Below, one piece after another: positions 52,738 through 61,572 of a DNA stretch of 64,000 nucleotides (position 1 is the stretch's first letter; every line of letters begins with the position of its first letter). The translations under genes and the position numbers were made by a program. This DNA comes from an uncultured bacterium (GTDB lineage: Bacteria > Cyanobacteriota > Vampirovibrionia > Gastranaerophilales > Gastranaerophilaceae), in assembly GCA_958366705.1 (NCBI GenBank), contig CATXCB010000005.1:62001-126000 (forward strand), given 5' to 3'. The notes below the pieces were generated by a model. The model did no database searches. It saw only the letters and a list, made by a program, of their open reading frames with translations, and was not told where the DNA came from.

Positions 52738-54939
52738 TTAAAAGTTTATAATATTTTCTAATATTCGTTTCATATCAATATAAGAATTTCTACAATAATA
52801 AAATTCATCGGAGCCTAAAATAACCCCTATAATTTTTCGAGAATCCTTTTCTACACAAGAAACTAAACTTTGGTTAAATATCTCATTTTTATCATTATAA
52901 ACATTCTCAGCCTTTATTCCCAAAGCATTCTCACAATAATAATTCAAGTATTGAATACGAGTTTCTTTGAATAGTAAATTGTTATTCGCTGCAATTCGAG
53001 TTTGCTTCCCGGATTTCAAATTATTTAACACGTGTACTTTATCAGAAATTATTTTAAAAAATTTAGGATTACTTAAGGCATATTTTACAATCAAAAACAT
53101 GTCATAAGCTGTTGTATAAGTTTCTGACAAAATTTCATTGGAAAAAGAAGAAATTTTAGTATTTAACGCACCAATTTCCGACAATTTTTCAGTAAGACAT
53201 TTTTCAAAATCATCCCACGTTCCAAAACAATATTCTATCAAAGCATAAACAGCTTCAAATGAAGATTTAAACATAGCTGCATAACATAAATCCTCAACAG
53301 TAAAAATATTTGAAGGATTAAACCTTATTCCGGTATCAGGCACAAATTTTTGAGCTGCAGTTTGTGTTATTATAACCTTTTCATCAATTTCACACCTTTC
53401 TAATACCATTAAAACTCCAAGCAAAATAGATAAATCTTTTATTAAAAATTTTTCATTAGCATTTTTAGAAACATAACAAGTATTTTCATCCCCGAAATAC
53501 ATTGATTTTGCCTCACTATGATAAGAGTTATCTAAAGATTTCAAACCTAAATAGTTATCATTTGACGGAACATAATTAACATCATTAAAACGATAAAATA
53601 AATCCTGAAAATTATGAAATTTTTCAACACCTTTGAACAAAATTACATCATCTTCTTTTACATATCTTTTTAAAAAATCAACTAAATCATCTTTTGTGTA
53701 AAAATGAAAAGCCTGCCCACCGGTCTTTTTAATCTCATCATAAATATACTCCGCATGAAGTCCGTATGTTAATACCAAATCAAAATTATAAGCAGAAACA
53801 TCCCTACCCGTTTTTCTATGGAGTTCTTCACTATGAATCCCCAATCTCATCATATGACCAAGCACTGCAATTTTTCGCCCTGCAGATCGCATATTATTAA
53901 GCATTTCAAAACCACTAATCATAGATTCAGGAGTAGCATTATAACAATCAGCAATAATAATATTATTTTTATATCCCCTTACAACATTTTGTCTAAAACC
54001 TTGAGTTTTAAAGTTTGCAGCACCTTTTTGTATATCACCATCTGAAACCCCAAAACACCTTGCAATTGCAGCTGCCCCAAGTGCATTAAGAATATTATGT
54101 TTTCCTGGGACATTTAAATGAATGTTCAAACTCCAGCTTCTATCTTTTGAAACTGCAGTAAAATCACAACCCTCATTTGTTAATACAATATTTTCAGCTA
54201 TATAATCACAATTTTTATTCTCAATTCCGAAAAATACAACCTTAAAATCGTATTTGGAATGAAACATTAATTCATCATCCCCATTAAGGAATAAAACTCC
54301 GTCTTTTTTCATAAAAGCTGCAGCAGATAATTTATGCTCCAGAATTTGAGCCTTATCTTTAAAGTTCTCAATATGGGAATTTCCAATATTGGTGATCAAA
54401 ACAGCATCAGGTTTTAAAATATTTGACCCCATCCTAAAAGGCATATTAGGTGCTCTCAAACCCAATTCCATAATAGCAAAACGATAGCTGTCATCAATAT
54501 TAAACATCATCCTGCAAGCTTCACGGGTAGAATTTGCAGAACCGGCATTCCTAACAGACTTCGCCCCCGCAGACAGCACAGAATACAACATTTCCTTAGC
54601 GGAAGTTTTTCCTACTGAACCTGTTACAATTACAGATTTCAACTCATCATACCTATTCCTGCAATAAGCTGCCACTTTATACAATGCAGACAAGGTATTT
54701 TCAACAATAATACAAGGTAAATCCTCAATTTGTTTTGTTGTCACAACTACGCAATTCAAATTTTTTACTTTTGCATAATCGAACTTATAACCATCAAACC
54801 CCTCTGTTACGATTGTGAAATAAACACTATTCGAACGCAAAAACTTTTGATTGAAACATATATAATCAACTTCAAAATCTTGTAATGTGCTTACAGCTCC
54901 AATAATACGACACAAGTCAGACAACAAAAAACCGTTCAT
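52738..54939 (-). CDS. MurF-like ligase fused to a degenerate DD-carboxypeptidase-like domain
   Basis: A 733-residue protein (numbers count from the TTG at 54942). Residues 1-455 are MurF-like: P-loop GSVGKTSAKEML at 108-119, IMELGLRAP, TNIGNSHIENFKDK and IIADCYNATPESM at 329-341. Residues about 465-734 align with S11 (PBP5-like) D,D-carboxypeptidases. The SxxK serine and lysine positions are Asp503 and Ile506, SxN is Ser560-Ser561-Phe562, and KTG is Lys677-Ala678-Glu679, so the fold should be inactive. There is no signal peptide. A two-codon ORF (ATG AAT TGA) with its own AAGGAG overlaps the start as TGATG. A second, ordinary murF is at 38388. Confidence 0.8.
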   Translation of the reverse strand: MNGFLLSDLCRIIGAVSTLQDFEVDYICFNQKFLRSNSVYFTIVTEGFDGYKFDYAKVKNLNCVVVTTKQIEDLPCIIVENTLSALYKVAAYCRNRYDELKSVIVTGSVGKTSAKEMLYSVLSAGAKSVRNAGSANSTREACRMMFNIDDSYRFAIMELGLRAPNMPFRMGSNILKPDAVLITNIGNSHIENFKDKAQILEHKLSAAAFMKKDGVLFLNGDDELMFHSKYDFKVVFFGIENKNCDYIAENIVLTNEGCDFTAVSKDRSWSLNIHLNVPGKHNILNALGAAAIARCFGVSDGDIQKGAANFKTQGFRQNVVRGYKNNIIIADCYNATPESMISGFEMLNNMRSAGRKIAVLGHMMRLGIHSEELHRKTGRDVSAYNFDLVLTYGLHAEYIYDEIKKTGGQAFHFYTKDDLVDFLKRYVKEDDVILFKGVEKFHNFQDLFYRFNDVNYVPSNDNYLGLKSLDNSYHSEAKSMYFGDENTCYVSKNANEKFLIKDLSILLGVLMVLERCEIDEKVIITQTAAQKFVPDTGIRFNPSNIFTVEDLCYAAMFKSSFEAVYALIEYCFGTWDDFEKCLTEKLSEIGALNTKISSFSNEILSETYTTAYDMFLIVKYALSNPKFFKIISDKVHVLNNLKSGKQTRIAANNNLLFKETRIQYLNYYCENALGIKAENVYNDKNEIFNQSLVSCVEKDSRKIIGVILGSDEFYYCRNSYIDMKRILENIINF

Positions 54940-54980
54940 CAATTCATCAATACTCCTTTTTAATAATCATACAACAAAAA

Positions 54981-55012
54981 AAAAGGACCGAAATATGCTA
55001 TCCAGTCCTTTT
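54981..55012 (-). terminator. Intrinsic terminator of the 55032 pilin-like gene
   Basis: AAAAGGAC / GTCCTTTT arms with a 16-base loop. On the minus strand a run of T's follows. Confidence 0.75.
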
Positions 55013-55031
55013 AACAGTTTAAAACTCAAAC

Positions 55032-55733
55032 TTACTTTAGAGCCTTCACTACCCATTTAAAATAATCCAAATCTGTTGCCATCGAAGTACAAGCAATACC
55101 ATTTAAATTACTTTCACTATCTAAACTGCAATAAACATCTTTATCAACGTATTTGGAACCATTAGAACCCATAGGAATCAAATTTTCATTTTTTATCTGA
55201 AAAGTAAATAAATCATACCCCCAACGATTTGGCGGCGACATTACTCCATTTATATCGACATGGAGTCCAATCATCTGCGGATCTGCATTAAAAAATACAA
55301 CTGTACCATCTTGTAATAGAAGCTGACCATCATCAAAAAGCCCTTGATTACTCAAATCAGGAGATTTTGAAGACAATGTTTTATATCCGTCTTTAAAGTT
55401 TTCGTTTAAACCATATGTAATCCTTAAACATGCTTTTAAATTACGATTTTTACTTATTTCACAATCTACAACTCCCACCAAATATTTTTTAAAAACATTA
55501 ACCAAATCATATCTTTCAGAACCTGCATACGCAACATCATTAAAAATAATCCCATCTTCTTGTGCGATTTTTAAGGTTTGAGCTAATAAAGAATAATTCT
55601 TTTTAAACTTTGAATGCAGCTGAATAGCTTTATAATTAGTTATAAGACCCGGAATAGTAATTGCTGCAATAACACCAATAACACCAAGTGTTATCAAAAC
55701 TTCAGCAAGTGTAAAAGCAAACATATTTTTCAT
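55032..55733 (-). CDS. Pilin-like secreted protein next to a small HTH regulator
   Basis: The 233-residue protein has leader MKNMFA and then FTLAEVLITLGVIGVIAAITIPGLI. The globular domain contains HVDINGVMSPPNRWGYDLFTFQI, similar to the corresponding segments of the 10562 protein. Several Cys residues occur in the C-terminal half. It is expressed from the promoter at 55773-55800 with an AGGAA ribosome-binding site, and divergent from a small DNA-binding protein gene, like the 48600/49522 pair. Confidence 0.87.
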   Translation of the reverse strand: MKNMFAFTLAEVLITLGVIGVIAAITIPGLITNYKAIQLHSKFKKNYSLLAQTLKIAQEDGIIFNDVAYAGSERYDLVNVFKKYLVGVVDCEISKNRNLKACLRITYGLNENFKDGYKTLSSKSPDLSNQGLFDDGQLLLQDGTVVFFNADPQMIGLHVDINGVMSPPNRWGYDLFTFQIKNENLIPMGSNGSKYVDKDVYCSLDSESNLNGIACTSMATDLDYFKWVVKALK

Positions 55734-55756
55734 AATTCAAATTCCTATATACATAT

Positions 55757-55800
55757 TTGTCATTATAGTTAAATTATAGTTGCTATAGTTAATAAGTCAA
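55757..55800 (-). promoter_or_regulatory. Promoter with three AACTATA direct repeats
   Basis: On the minus strand TTGACT (55795-55800), 16-base spacer, TATAAT (55773-55778). AACTATA occurs three times across this segment with start-to-start spacings of about 9 and 11 bases, overlapping the -10. It is a candidate operator for the divergent HTH protein. Confidence 0.65.
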
Positions 55801-55833
55801 GCTTTTAGTTAAACACTGATATATAATTCAGAA

Positions 55834-56043
55834 ATGGATACAAAGCAACAGTTAAAACATCTTTTAGTAATGAATGACATGACAATGACTGAATTATGTA
55901 AAAAGATGTCTGAACGATTACAACAGCCATATACAATACATAATATCTCAGGGAAACTCAAAAGAGATTCTATAAAGTACAGTGAAATAAAATTATTGTA
56001 CGACATTCTTGGCTACGAACTTATTCTAAGAAAGAAAAAATAA
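55834..56043 (+). CDS. Small helix-turn-helix protein
   Basis: A 69-residue protein reading LLVMNDMTMTELCKKMSERLQQPYTIHNISGKLKRDSIKYSEIKLLYDILGYEL, a compact XRE-like fold with a divergent turn. The C-terminus RKKK is basic. TATAAT (55822-55827) ends 6 bases before the ATG and no Shine-Dalgarno is present, so the message may be leaderless. It is divergent from the pilin-like gene at 55032 and is followed by a bidirectional terminator. It is the likely regulator of that gene. Confidence 0.75.
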   Translation: MDTKQQLKHLLVMNDMTMTELCKKMSERLQQPYTIHNISGKLKRDSIKYSEIKLLYDILGYELILRKKK

Positions 56044-56050
56044 AACAAAT

Positions 56051-56081
56051 AAAAAAGACCTTGTGTAACAAGGTCTTTTTT
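56051..56081. terminator. Bidirectional intrinsic terminator
   Basis: AAAAAGACCTTG / CAAGGTCTTTTT with a five-base loop, between the HTH gene and the flotillin gene, which converge. Confidence 0.92.
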
Positions 56082-56100
56082 ACTACTAATCAATATTATA

Positions 56101-57516
56101 CTATTCAGCTTTTTCTACCGACTTTTGAACAACTTCAACATCCGGCATACCACTATCAACTTTGCCAAGTATTTGAGGAAGTTCAATTCCTGCTTGACCT
56201 GCCAAATCATGCATTGCTGGAAGTGATTTAATCAAATCTTTCATAAAATTAGCGGTAGTTGAACCATTTGAAGTTCCTGTGCCACCATCCCAAACAGTGA
56301 TTTTATCAAATTTAATATTTTTAATTGCTTCAACTTGTTTTTCAACAATTTTTTCAACTTTTTCAATCATTAAGAAGCTTGTTGCAATTTCCGGTTTGTT
56401 ATTTGAAATCTTAACAAGATCCTGATAACCTTTTGCTTTTGCTTCCAATACAGCTTTTACACCTTCTGCTTCCGCAAAGTATTTAGCCTTGATAGCATCA
56501 GCTTGACCTGCGGCAATTCTTCTTAATCTTTCAGCTTCAGCATCCGCTTCTACCTGAATTTTTAGTTTTTCAACTTCTTGTCTTGCGAGTTCTTCTTTTT
56601 TCAACTTAGCTTCTTCTTGTTCTTTTTGAGCAAGCAATACATCACGCTGAGCATTAGCTTTAGCAACTTCACCCTCTCTAAACGCATCAGCCTGTTTTAC
56701 AGCTAAAGTTGCATTATATTCAGCAATATTGGCTTTTGAAATATTTTCACCCTCAACAGCTTGCGCTTCAAGTTCTGCCGTTTTAATACGTTGTTCTCTT
56801 TCTGCATTCGTTTTACCGATAAAGGTTTGAGCCGTTTGTTCTGCAACTTGAACTTCTTTTTCTTTATTTGCAGATGCTTCACCAACAGCACCTAATTTTT
56901 CTTGTTGTGCAACCTCTACTTTAGCTTTGTTTATAGCTTCAGCAGCAGCTTTTTTACCAATTGCATCAATATATCCTGATTCATCTGTAATATCCTTAAT
57001 ATTTACGTTAATTATTTCTAGACCAATCTTATTAAGCTCAGTATTCACATTTGCGTTAATTTGTTCCAAGAATTTTTCTCTATCCTGGTTAATTTCTTCA
57101 ATTGTCAAAGTAGCAATAGCAAGACGTAATTGACCTAAAATAATATCACTTGCCTGAGTTATGACATCTTGTTTTGATAATCCTAATAAACGTTCTGCAG
57201 CATTTATCATAATTCTTGGTTCTGTAGAAATACCAAATGTAAAAGTTGACGGAACAGCAACACGGATATTACCTTTTGACAATGCGCCTTTTAAATCAAT
57301 ATCGGTTGTCATAGGTTCTAAAGATAAAACACCGTAATCTTGAATTAACGGGATAATAAATGTTCCTCCGCCATGAACACATTTTGCGGTCTTTTCTCCG
57401 CCGGTTTTACCATAAACTACAATAATTTTGTTTGACGGACATCTTTTATACTGATTTGCAATAAATGTAAATACTGCTATCAGAACCAGAGCTCCCGCAA
57501 TCATTAATCCAAACAT
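56101..57516 (-). CDS. Flotillin-family membrane scaffold protein
   Basis: A 471-residue flotillin. It has an N-terminal membrane segment (residues 3-19), a SPFH/band 7 domain (about 30-200, RCPSNKIIVVYG, GGTFIIPLIQDYGVLSLEPM, TLTIEEINQDREKFLEQIN) and a long Ala/Glu/Lys-rich coiled coil (about 200-370) with the typical EAEAERLRRIAAGQADAIKAKYFAEAEG repeats. Flotillins organise membrane domains and are often paired with NfeD. Here the NfeD-like gene is immediately upstream on the same strand, 50 bases away, matching Bacillus yuaF-yuaG. Confidence 0.95.
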   Translation of the reverse strand: MFGLMIAGALVLIAVFTFIANQYKRCPSNKIIVVYGKTGGEKTAKCVHGGGTFIIPLIQDYGVLSLEPMTTDIDLKGALSKGNIRVAVPSTFTFGISTEPRIMINAAERLLGLSKQDVITQASDIILGQLRLAIATLTIEEINQDREKFLEQINANVNTELNKIGLEIINVNIKDITDESGYIDAIGKKAAAEAINKAKVEVAQQEKLGAVGEASANKEKEVQVAEQTAQTFIGKTNAEREQRIKTAELEAQAVEGENISKANIAEYNATLAVKQADAFREGEVAKANAQRDVLLAQKEQEEAKLKKEELARQEVEKLKIQVEADAEAERLRRIAAGQADAIKAKYFAEAEGVKAVLEAKAKGYQDLVKISNNKPEIATSFLMIEKVEKIVEKQVEAIKNIKFDKITVWDGGTGTSNGSTTANFMKDLIKSLPAMHDLAGQAGIELPQILGKVDSGMPDVEVVQKSVEKAE

Positions 57517-57566
57517 TGGTATCTCCTTTCTTATTTATTATTTACCAACCTATAGTTAACTTATAA

Positions 57567-58124
57567 TTATTTTTTTACTTTTTCGATATACAACAAATCA
57601 TCACTTACTCGAACAACTCTAATTAAATCAAAAGCGTTAATTTGTTCTTCTGTATTATTTGAAGCATTAACAACAGACAATTGACCATTTATTTCAATTT
57701 CAACCTGTCCCATACCAAGCGGTTCAAAATTTGTATAAGCTCTACCAACCTGTTTAACCGCAGTATTCTTATCTTTTTTCACTTTCTTTTCAAGTTTTTT
57801 GACACTAAACATCAAAAATGCAGTTACGGCCAAAAAAATCAGTCCTACACCAAATGCGCATAGAAAACTGATTAACTGAGAAAATTGTAACTGTTTCAAG
57901 GCTGCATAACCCATCCAGCCAAAACCCATAAAAAAGGCAATTACAGATTGAACAGATAAAAAGTTAAATGACGGATCGGTATCTAATTCCGTTGTAAAAT
58001 CTGAAAACACTTCACTATCACCGCCAACAAAATTAAAAATTATCAATTTTAAGACAAACAATATTGTTGAAAATAAAGCTATATAGTAATAAATTTTCCA
58101 AACACTTTCAATTGAAAATGACAT
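57567..58124 (-). CDS. NfeD-like membrane protein
   Basis: The 185-residue protein has about three membrane helices (about 10-32, 56-75 and 83-108) and a C-terminal OB-fold-like domain (about 120-185: AVKQVGRAYTNFEPLGMGQVEIEINGQLSVVNASNN). This is the short NfeD type (YuaF). It works with the flotillin encoded next. Its start lies 15 bases from the end of the relA/spoT-like gene on the same strand, so read-through is possible. Confidence 0.85.
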   Translation of the reverse strand: MSFSIESVWKIYYYIALFSTILFVLKLIIFNFVGGDSEVFSDFTTELDTDPSFNFLSVQSVIAFFMGFGWMGYAALKQLQFSQLISFLCAFGVGLIFLAVTAFLMFSVKKLEKKVKKDKNTAVKQVGRAYTNFEPLGMGQVEIEINGQLSVVNASNNTEEQINAFDLIRVVRVSDDLLYIEKVKK

Positions 58125-58139
58125 AATATCACCCCTTTA

Positions 58140-60356
58140 CTAATTTTCGCTTCGCTTTGTACTGCGTTTTTGTCTGAAACCTTTTTGCGGTTTACTTGCA
58201 GAAGATTTTTTTATCATACTAGACGAAGTTTGAATACGTTTAACACTGTACACATCAGGTAATGATTGGATACATACAATAACTTTTTTTAAAGTATCAA
58301 TATTATCAAGCTCCAACCCAATTTCAATTATACCTACATGATTTTTAGTTTTTATAGTTGCATTCACAATATTAGCATTATTATCTGATACTGCAGAAAT
58401 AACATCTTTCAACAAACCTAATTTTTCGGCAGTTTCAATTCTAATTGTTGTTGTATAGGTCTTATTTGTATTAACTCCGGCCCAGCGAATATCCATAAAC
58501 CGCTCATGTGGAATCGTTTCAAGAGTTTTACAATCAGCGCGATGTACCGTAACACCTTTGGCTCTTGTTACAACGCCAACTATAGGTTCGCCTGGAATCG
58601 GAGAACAACATCTTGCAAAAGAATACAAAAGCCCCTCTAATCCAATAATATCTTTCTGTGAAGCTTTTTTATGAGAAACATGGAAGGTTTCTTCCGGCTT
58701 CTTTTCTTGAGGTCTCTTAAGCTTATTTACAACCTTATTTAACGTTGTTTCTCCATATCCCAAAGCTGCAAATAAATCTTCAGCAGATTGATAATTCATA
58801 GCTTTTGCAACTTTATCAAACTCACCTTGCTTCATGTAATCATCAAAAACAGCTTTGGTTAACTCGTGTTCTAAATTAGATTTACCAAGGTTAACATGCT
58901 CATCTCTATTATTTTTCTTAAACCATTGTTTAATTTTTTGAGAAGCTTGCTTTGTCACAACAAAAGTAAGCCAATCCAAACGTGGAGCCGGAGTTTTAGA
59001 AGTTAATATTTCAACAATATCTCCATTTTTCAACTTTGTACTTAATGGAACTATACGCCCGTTAATTAAAGCGCCAACAGTTTTATGACCAACATCCGAG
59101 TGAATACGATATGAAAAATCAACAGGAGTAGCATCTTTGGGCAAATCCAAAACGTCACCGTTTGGAGTAAAAGCAAACACTTGATCTGAAAACAAATCTA
59201 GTTTAACACTTTTCACATAATCTTCTGCATTTTTCATTTCCTTGTCATACTCAACAAGCTTATGCATCCATGAAAATTTCATATCAGAAGAATTATCTGC
59301 CTTTTGTGATCCTTTTTCTTTATAACGCCAGTGTGCAGCAATACCATATTCGGCAACCTGATGCATCTTCCAAGTTCTTATTTGAACTTCAAGAGGTTTT
59401 GATTTTGGACCAATTACCGAAGTATGTAAGGACTGATACATATTACCTTTTGGCATAGCAATATAGTCTTTAAATCTACCAGGAATTGGTTTAAACTGCG
59501 AGTGTATCAATCCTAAAACTTCATAACATTCTTTTACAGTATCAACAATGACACGAACAGCAGTAATATCATACAAATCATGAAATGTAATATTCTGACG
59601 TTTCATTTTTGCGTAAATACTGTAATAATGTTTTGCCCTGCCTGTTATTTGGGCATTTATCCCGCTTTTTTTTACATCATTAGATATTTTATCTATTAAA
59701 ATATTAACTGTAGCTTCCCTATCTGCTTTTGTTTGTGCAACTAGCTGAGCTATTTCATAATACTTATCAGGATCAAGGTAACGCAAAGACAAATCTTCTA
59801 ATTCTGCCTTAATTTTATAAATACCCAAACGATTTGCTAATGGGGCAAAAATATCAAGAGTTTCCTGAGCAATTTTCTTTTGCTTTGCAGGCTCCATAAA
59901 ATTCAAAGTTCGCATATTATGCAACCTGTCTGCGAGTTTTAAAAATATGACCCTAATATCATTTGCCATTGCAATAAACAATCTTCTAAAATTTTCTGCC
60001 TGACGTTCTTCTTTTGACTTGAATTGCAATTTACCAAGTTTTGTAACACCTTGAACAAGAGTTAATACATCTGACCCGAAAAGCTGTTCAATAGTTTCAG
60101 GTTTAGTATCGGTATCTTCTAAAACGTCATGCAAAAATGCTGCAATGATTGTATGCGTATCAACCTCTAATCCTACAAGAATTTTTGCAACTTCTACAGG
60201 ATGAATAATATAAGGTTCTCCAGAAACCCTAAATTGCCCGTCGTGTAATTTTTTCGCAAATTTATATGCTGTCTCTACAAGTTCAATATCTTCAAGAGTA
60301 TGTTTTTGAGTTATTAAAATTTCTTTAATTGCTTTAAAAGTTTCTATATCTGCCAT
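58140..60356 (-). CDS. rel: Bifunctional (p)ppGpp synthetase/hydrolase (RSH)
   Basis: The 738-residue long RSH enzyme has an HD hydrolase domain (HDVLEDTD at about 76-83), a synthetase domain (YDITAVRVIVD, GRFKDYIAMPKGNMYQSLHTSV, LEVQIRT and HQVAEYGIAAHWRYKE), TGS (VFAFTPNGDVLDLPKDATPVDFSYRIHSDVG) and a C-terminal ACT. The HD pair and synthetase motifs are intact, so both activities are expected. It makes or degrades (p)ppGpp in the stringent response. A basic Ser-rich tail ends the protein. Confidence 0.95.
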   Translation of the reverse strand: MADIETFKAIKEILITQKHTLEDIELVETAYKFAKKLHDGQFRVSGEPYIIHPVEVAKILVGLEVDTHTIIAAFLHDVLEDTDTKPETIEQLFGSDVLTLVQGVTKLGKLQFKSKEERQAENFRRLFIAMANDIRVIFLKLADRLHNMRTLNFMEPAKQKKIAQETLDIFAPLANRLGIYKIKAELEDLSLRYLDPDKYYEIAQLVAQTKADREATVNILIDKISNDVKKSGINAQITGRAKHYYSIYAKMKRQNITFHDLYDITAVRVIVDTVKECYEVLGLIHSQFKPIPGRFKDYIAMPKGNMYQSLHTSVIGPKSKPLEVQIRTWKMHQVAEYGIAAHWRYKEKGSQKADNSSDMKFSWMHKLVEYDKEMKNAEDYVKSVKLDLFSDQVFAFTPNGDVLDLPKDATPVDFSYRIHSDVGHKTVGALINGRIVPLSTKLKNGDIVEILTSKTPAPRLDWLTFVVTKQASQKIKQWFKKNNRDEHVNLGKSNLEHELTKAVFDDYMKQGEFDKVAKAMNYQSAEDLFAALGYGETTLNKVVNKLKRPQEKKPEETFHVSHKKASQKDIIGLEGLLYSFARCCSPIPGEPIVGVVTRAKGVTVHRADCKTLETIPHERFMDIRWAGVNTNKTYTTTIRIETAEKLGLLKDVISAVSDNNANIVNATIKTKNHVGIIEIGLELDNIDTLKKVIVCIQSLPDVYSVKRIQTSSSMIKKSSASKPQKGFRQKRSTKRSEN

Positions 60357-60982
60357 AATGATAGTAATAATACAAGTTATAATTAATATTTACAATAGAA
60401 GCTAAAAAATTTCATATAAAGATACGAGAAAACTAAAGAATTACATAAATATTATTATAGGTAACAAAAATTAAGAAAGGTTCGGAAACGTAGTTTCTGA
60501 TGGCTCGTATTATTTGGTCGCGAGTTTCTTTTTCTTGGCTTACATTCTTTTTCTTTGCTTCGCAACAAAGAAAAAGAATCGTAAGTGCGGGTTTGGGTAT
60601 GCACAATACCCAATATATAAATATTTAAAACTAAAAAATTATCTGTTCGTCTCCGACGGGTCTTCCAGACGGGACTGACTTGCTTCGTTCGCGTTAAACG
60701 GGACTACCGGCAAGGCTCAACGCCTTGACCGTACGCCCTCTGCTCACTTGCATTTTTGATGGCAAAAGTGCCTCAAAACCAGAGTCCTGAACTTCGCTCA
60801 CTAATCAATTGTAAAATTCAACCTGAGGCAAGCAAACTCGCTTCGCTCAAACAAAGCTTGCCTTTGTTGTTGTTTCATTAACATTGATTGCTCGCTCTCG
60901 TTGAGGACTCAACTAGAATTAGATAAATTATTACCTATAATAATATTTATAATTTATATTAATTTTAATTATCTGTTTATGA
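60357..60982. repeat. Gene-free region with a long hairpin and GC-richer sequence
   Basis: A palindrome at 60539-60585 (core ATTCTTTTTCTTTG / CAAAGAAAAAGAAT) opens a 350-base stretch whose composition differs from its surroundings (for example CGTCTCCGACGGGTCTTCC and ACCGGCAAGGCTCAACGCC). No ORF with start and ribosome-binding site is seen. It could be a decayed mobile element or gene. The rest of the gap is AT-rich. The YggU promoter (TATATT, 60983-60988) lies at its end. Confidence 0.5.
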
Positions 60983-60994
60983 TATATTGCTGCT

Positions 60995-61282
60995 ATGATT
61001 AACAAAACTAAAGACGGAATTCTCGTAAATATTAAAATCTCACCAAATTCTAAAAAAAATGAAATTATAAAAGACGGTGACATCATAAAAATTAAAATCA
61101 CTGCCCAACCTATAGATGGTAAAGCAAATAAAGCTGTCATTGAATTTCTGTCAAAACATTTTAAAATCCCAAAAACCTCAATAAAAATAGTTAAAGGTGA
61201 AACTTCAAAAGAAAAAACAATCTTATTTGAAACTTCAAATCCTGATAAAGTAAAGATTCTTAAAGATTCGTTTTCAAATTAG
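60995..61282 (+). CDS. yggU: YggU/DUF167 family protein
   Basis: A 95-residue protein of the DUF167 family: VNIKISPNSKKNEII, IKIKITAQPIDGKANKAVIEFLSKHF and IVKGETSKEKTILFE. The fold is a small alpha/beta domain, and the function is not established. TATATT (60983-60988) ends 6 bases before the ATG with no ribosome-binding site, which suggests a leaderless message. It stands alone. Confidence 0.88.
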   Translation: MINKTKDGILVNIKISPNSKKNEIIKDGDIIKIKITAQPIDGKANKAVIEFLSKHFKIPKTSIKIVKGETSKEKTILFETSNPDKVKILKDSFSN

Positions 61283-61389
61283 CAAATACAATTTCCACAC
61301 ACCTTAAAATAAATATAAATAATATTCTTCAGTATTTACATTTAAAAATCTTATAATATAATTATATCTATAAAAAGGATTTAATAAGA

Positions 61390-61449
61390 ATGACTCAAAA
61401 CTTTTTACAAAAACATCATCACAAACATATCAACCTGAAGAGGTTGTAG
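61390..61449 (+). CDS. Leader peptide with four His codons
   Basis: The 19-codon ORF MTQNFLQKHHHKHINLKRL has AAGGAT 9 bases upstream and TATAAT at 61352-61357. Four of its 19 codons are His (residues 9, 10, 11 and 13), reminiscent of the his operon leader. Its last codons overlap a 14-base segment that can pair with the downstream hairpin. Confidence 0.5.
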   Translation: MTQNFLQKHHHKHINLKRL

Positions 61450-61558
61450 AATTGGTGATGCGCTTGTAAAAACAATATAAACTCAATTCTTTAAAAACAA
61501 CTTCTTCAGGATAAGAGACAAGAGCGAAGAGGTTGTTTTTATTAGTAAAAGAATTGAG
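61434..61558 (+). promoter_or_regulatory. Attenuator-like RNA with alternative hairpins
   Basis: The segment 61497-61510 can pair with 61434-61447 (CCTGAAGAGGTTGT) or, as the overlapping 61493-61506, with 61527-61540 (AAGAGGTTGTTTTT), but not with both. An outer stem 61482-61492 / 61548-61558 (CTCAATTCTTT/AAAGAATTGAG) extends the second structure and touches a GAGG close to the next start codon. Confidence 0.55.
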
Positions 61559-61572
61559 GTTAAAAGAAAATT

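Noticed and set aside
52738..54939. Calling this the housekeeping murF
   Set aside because: The complete murF in the wall-synthesis cluster at 38388 has canonical motifs and context. This gene is a divergent paralogue with an added domain.
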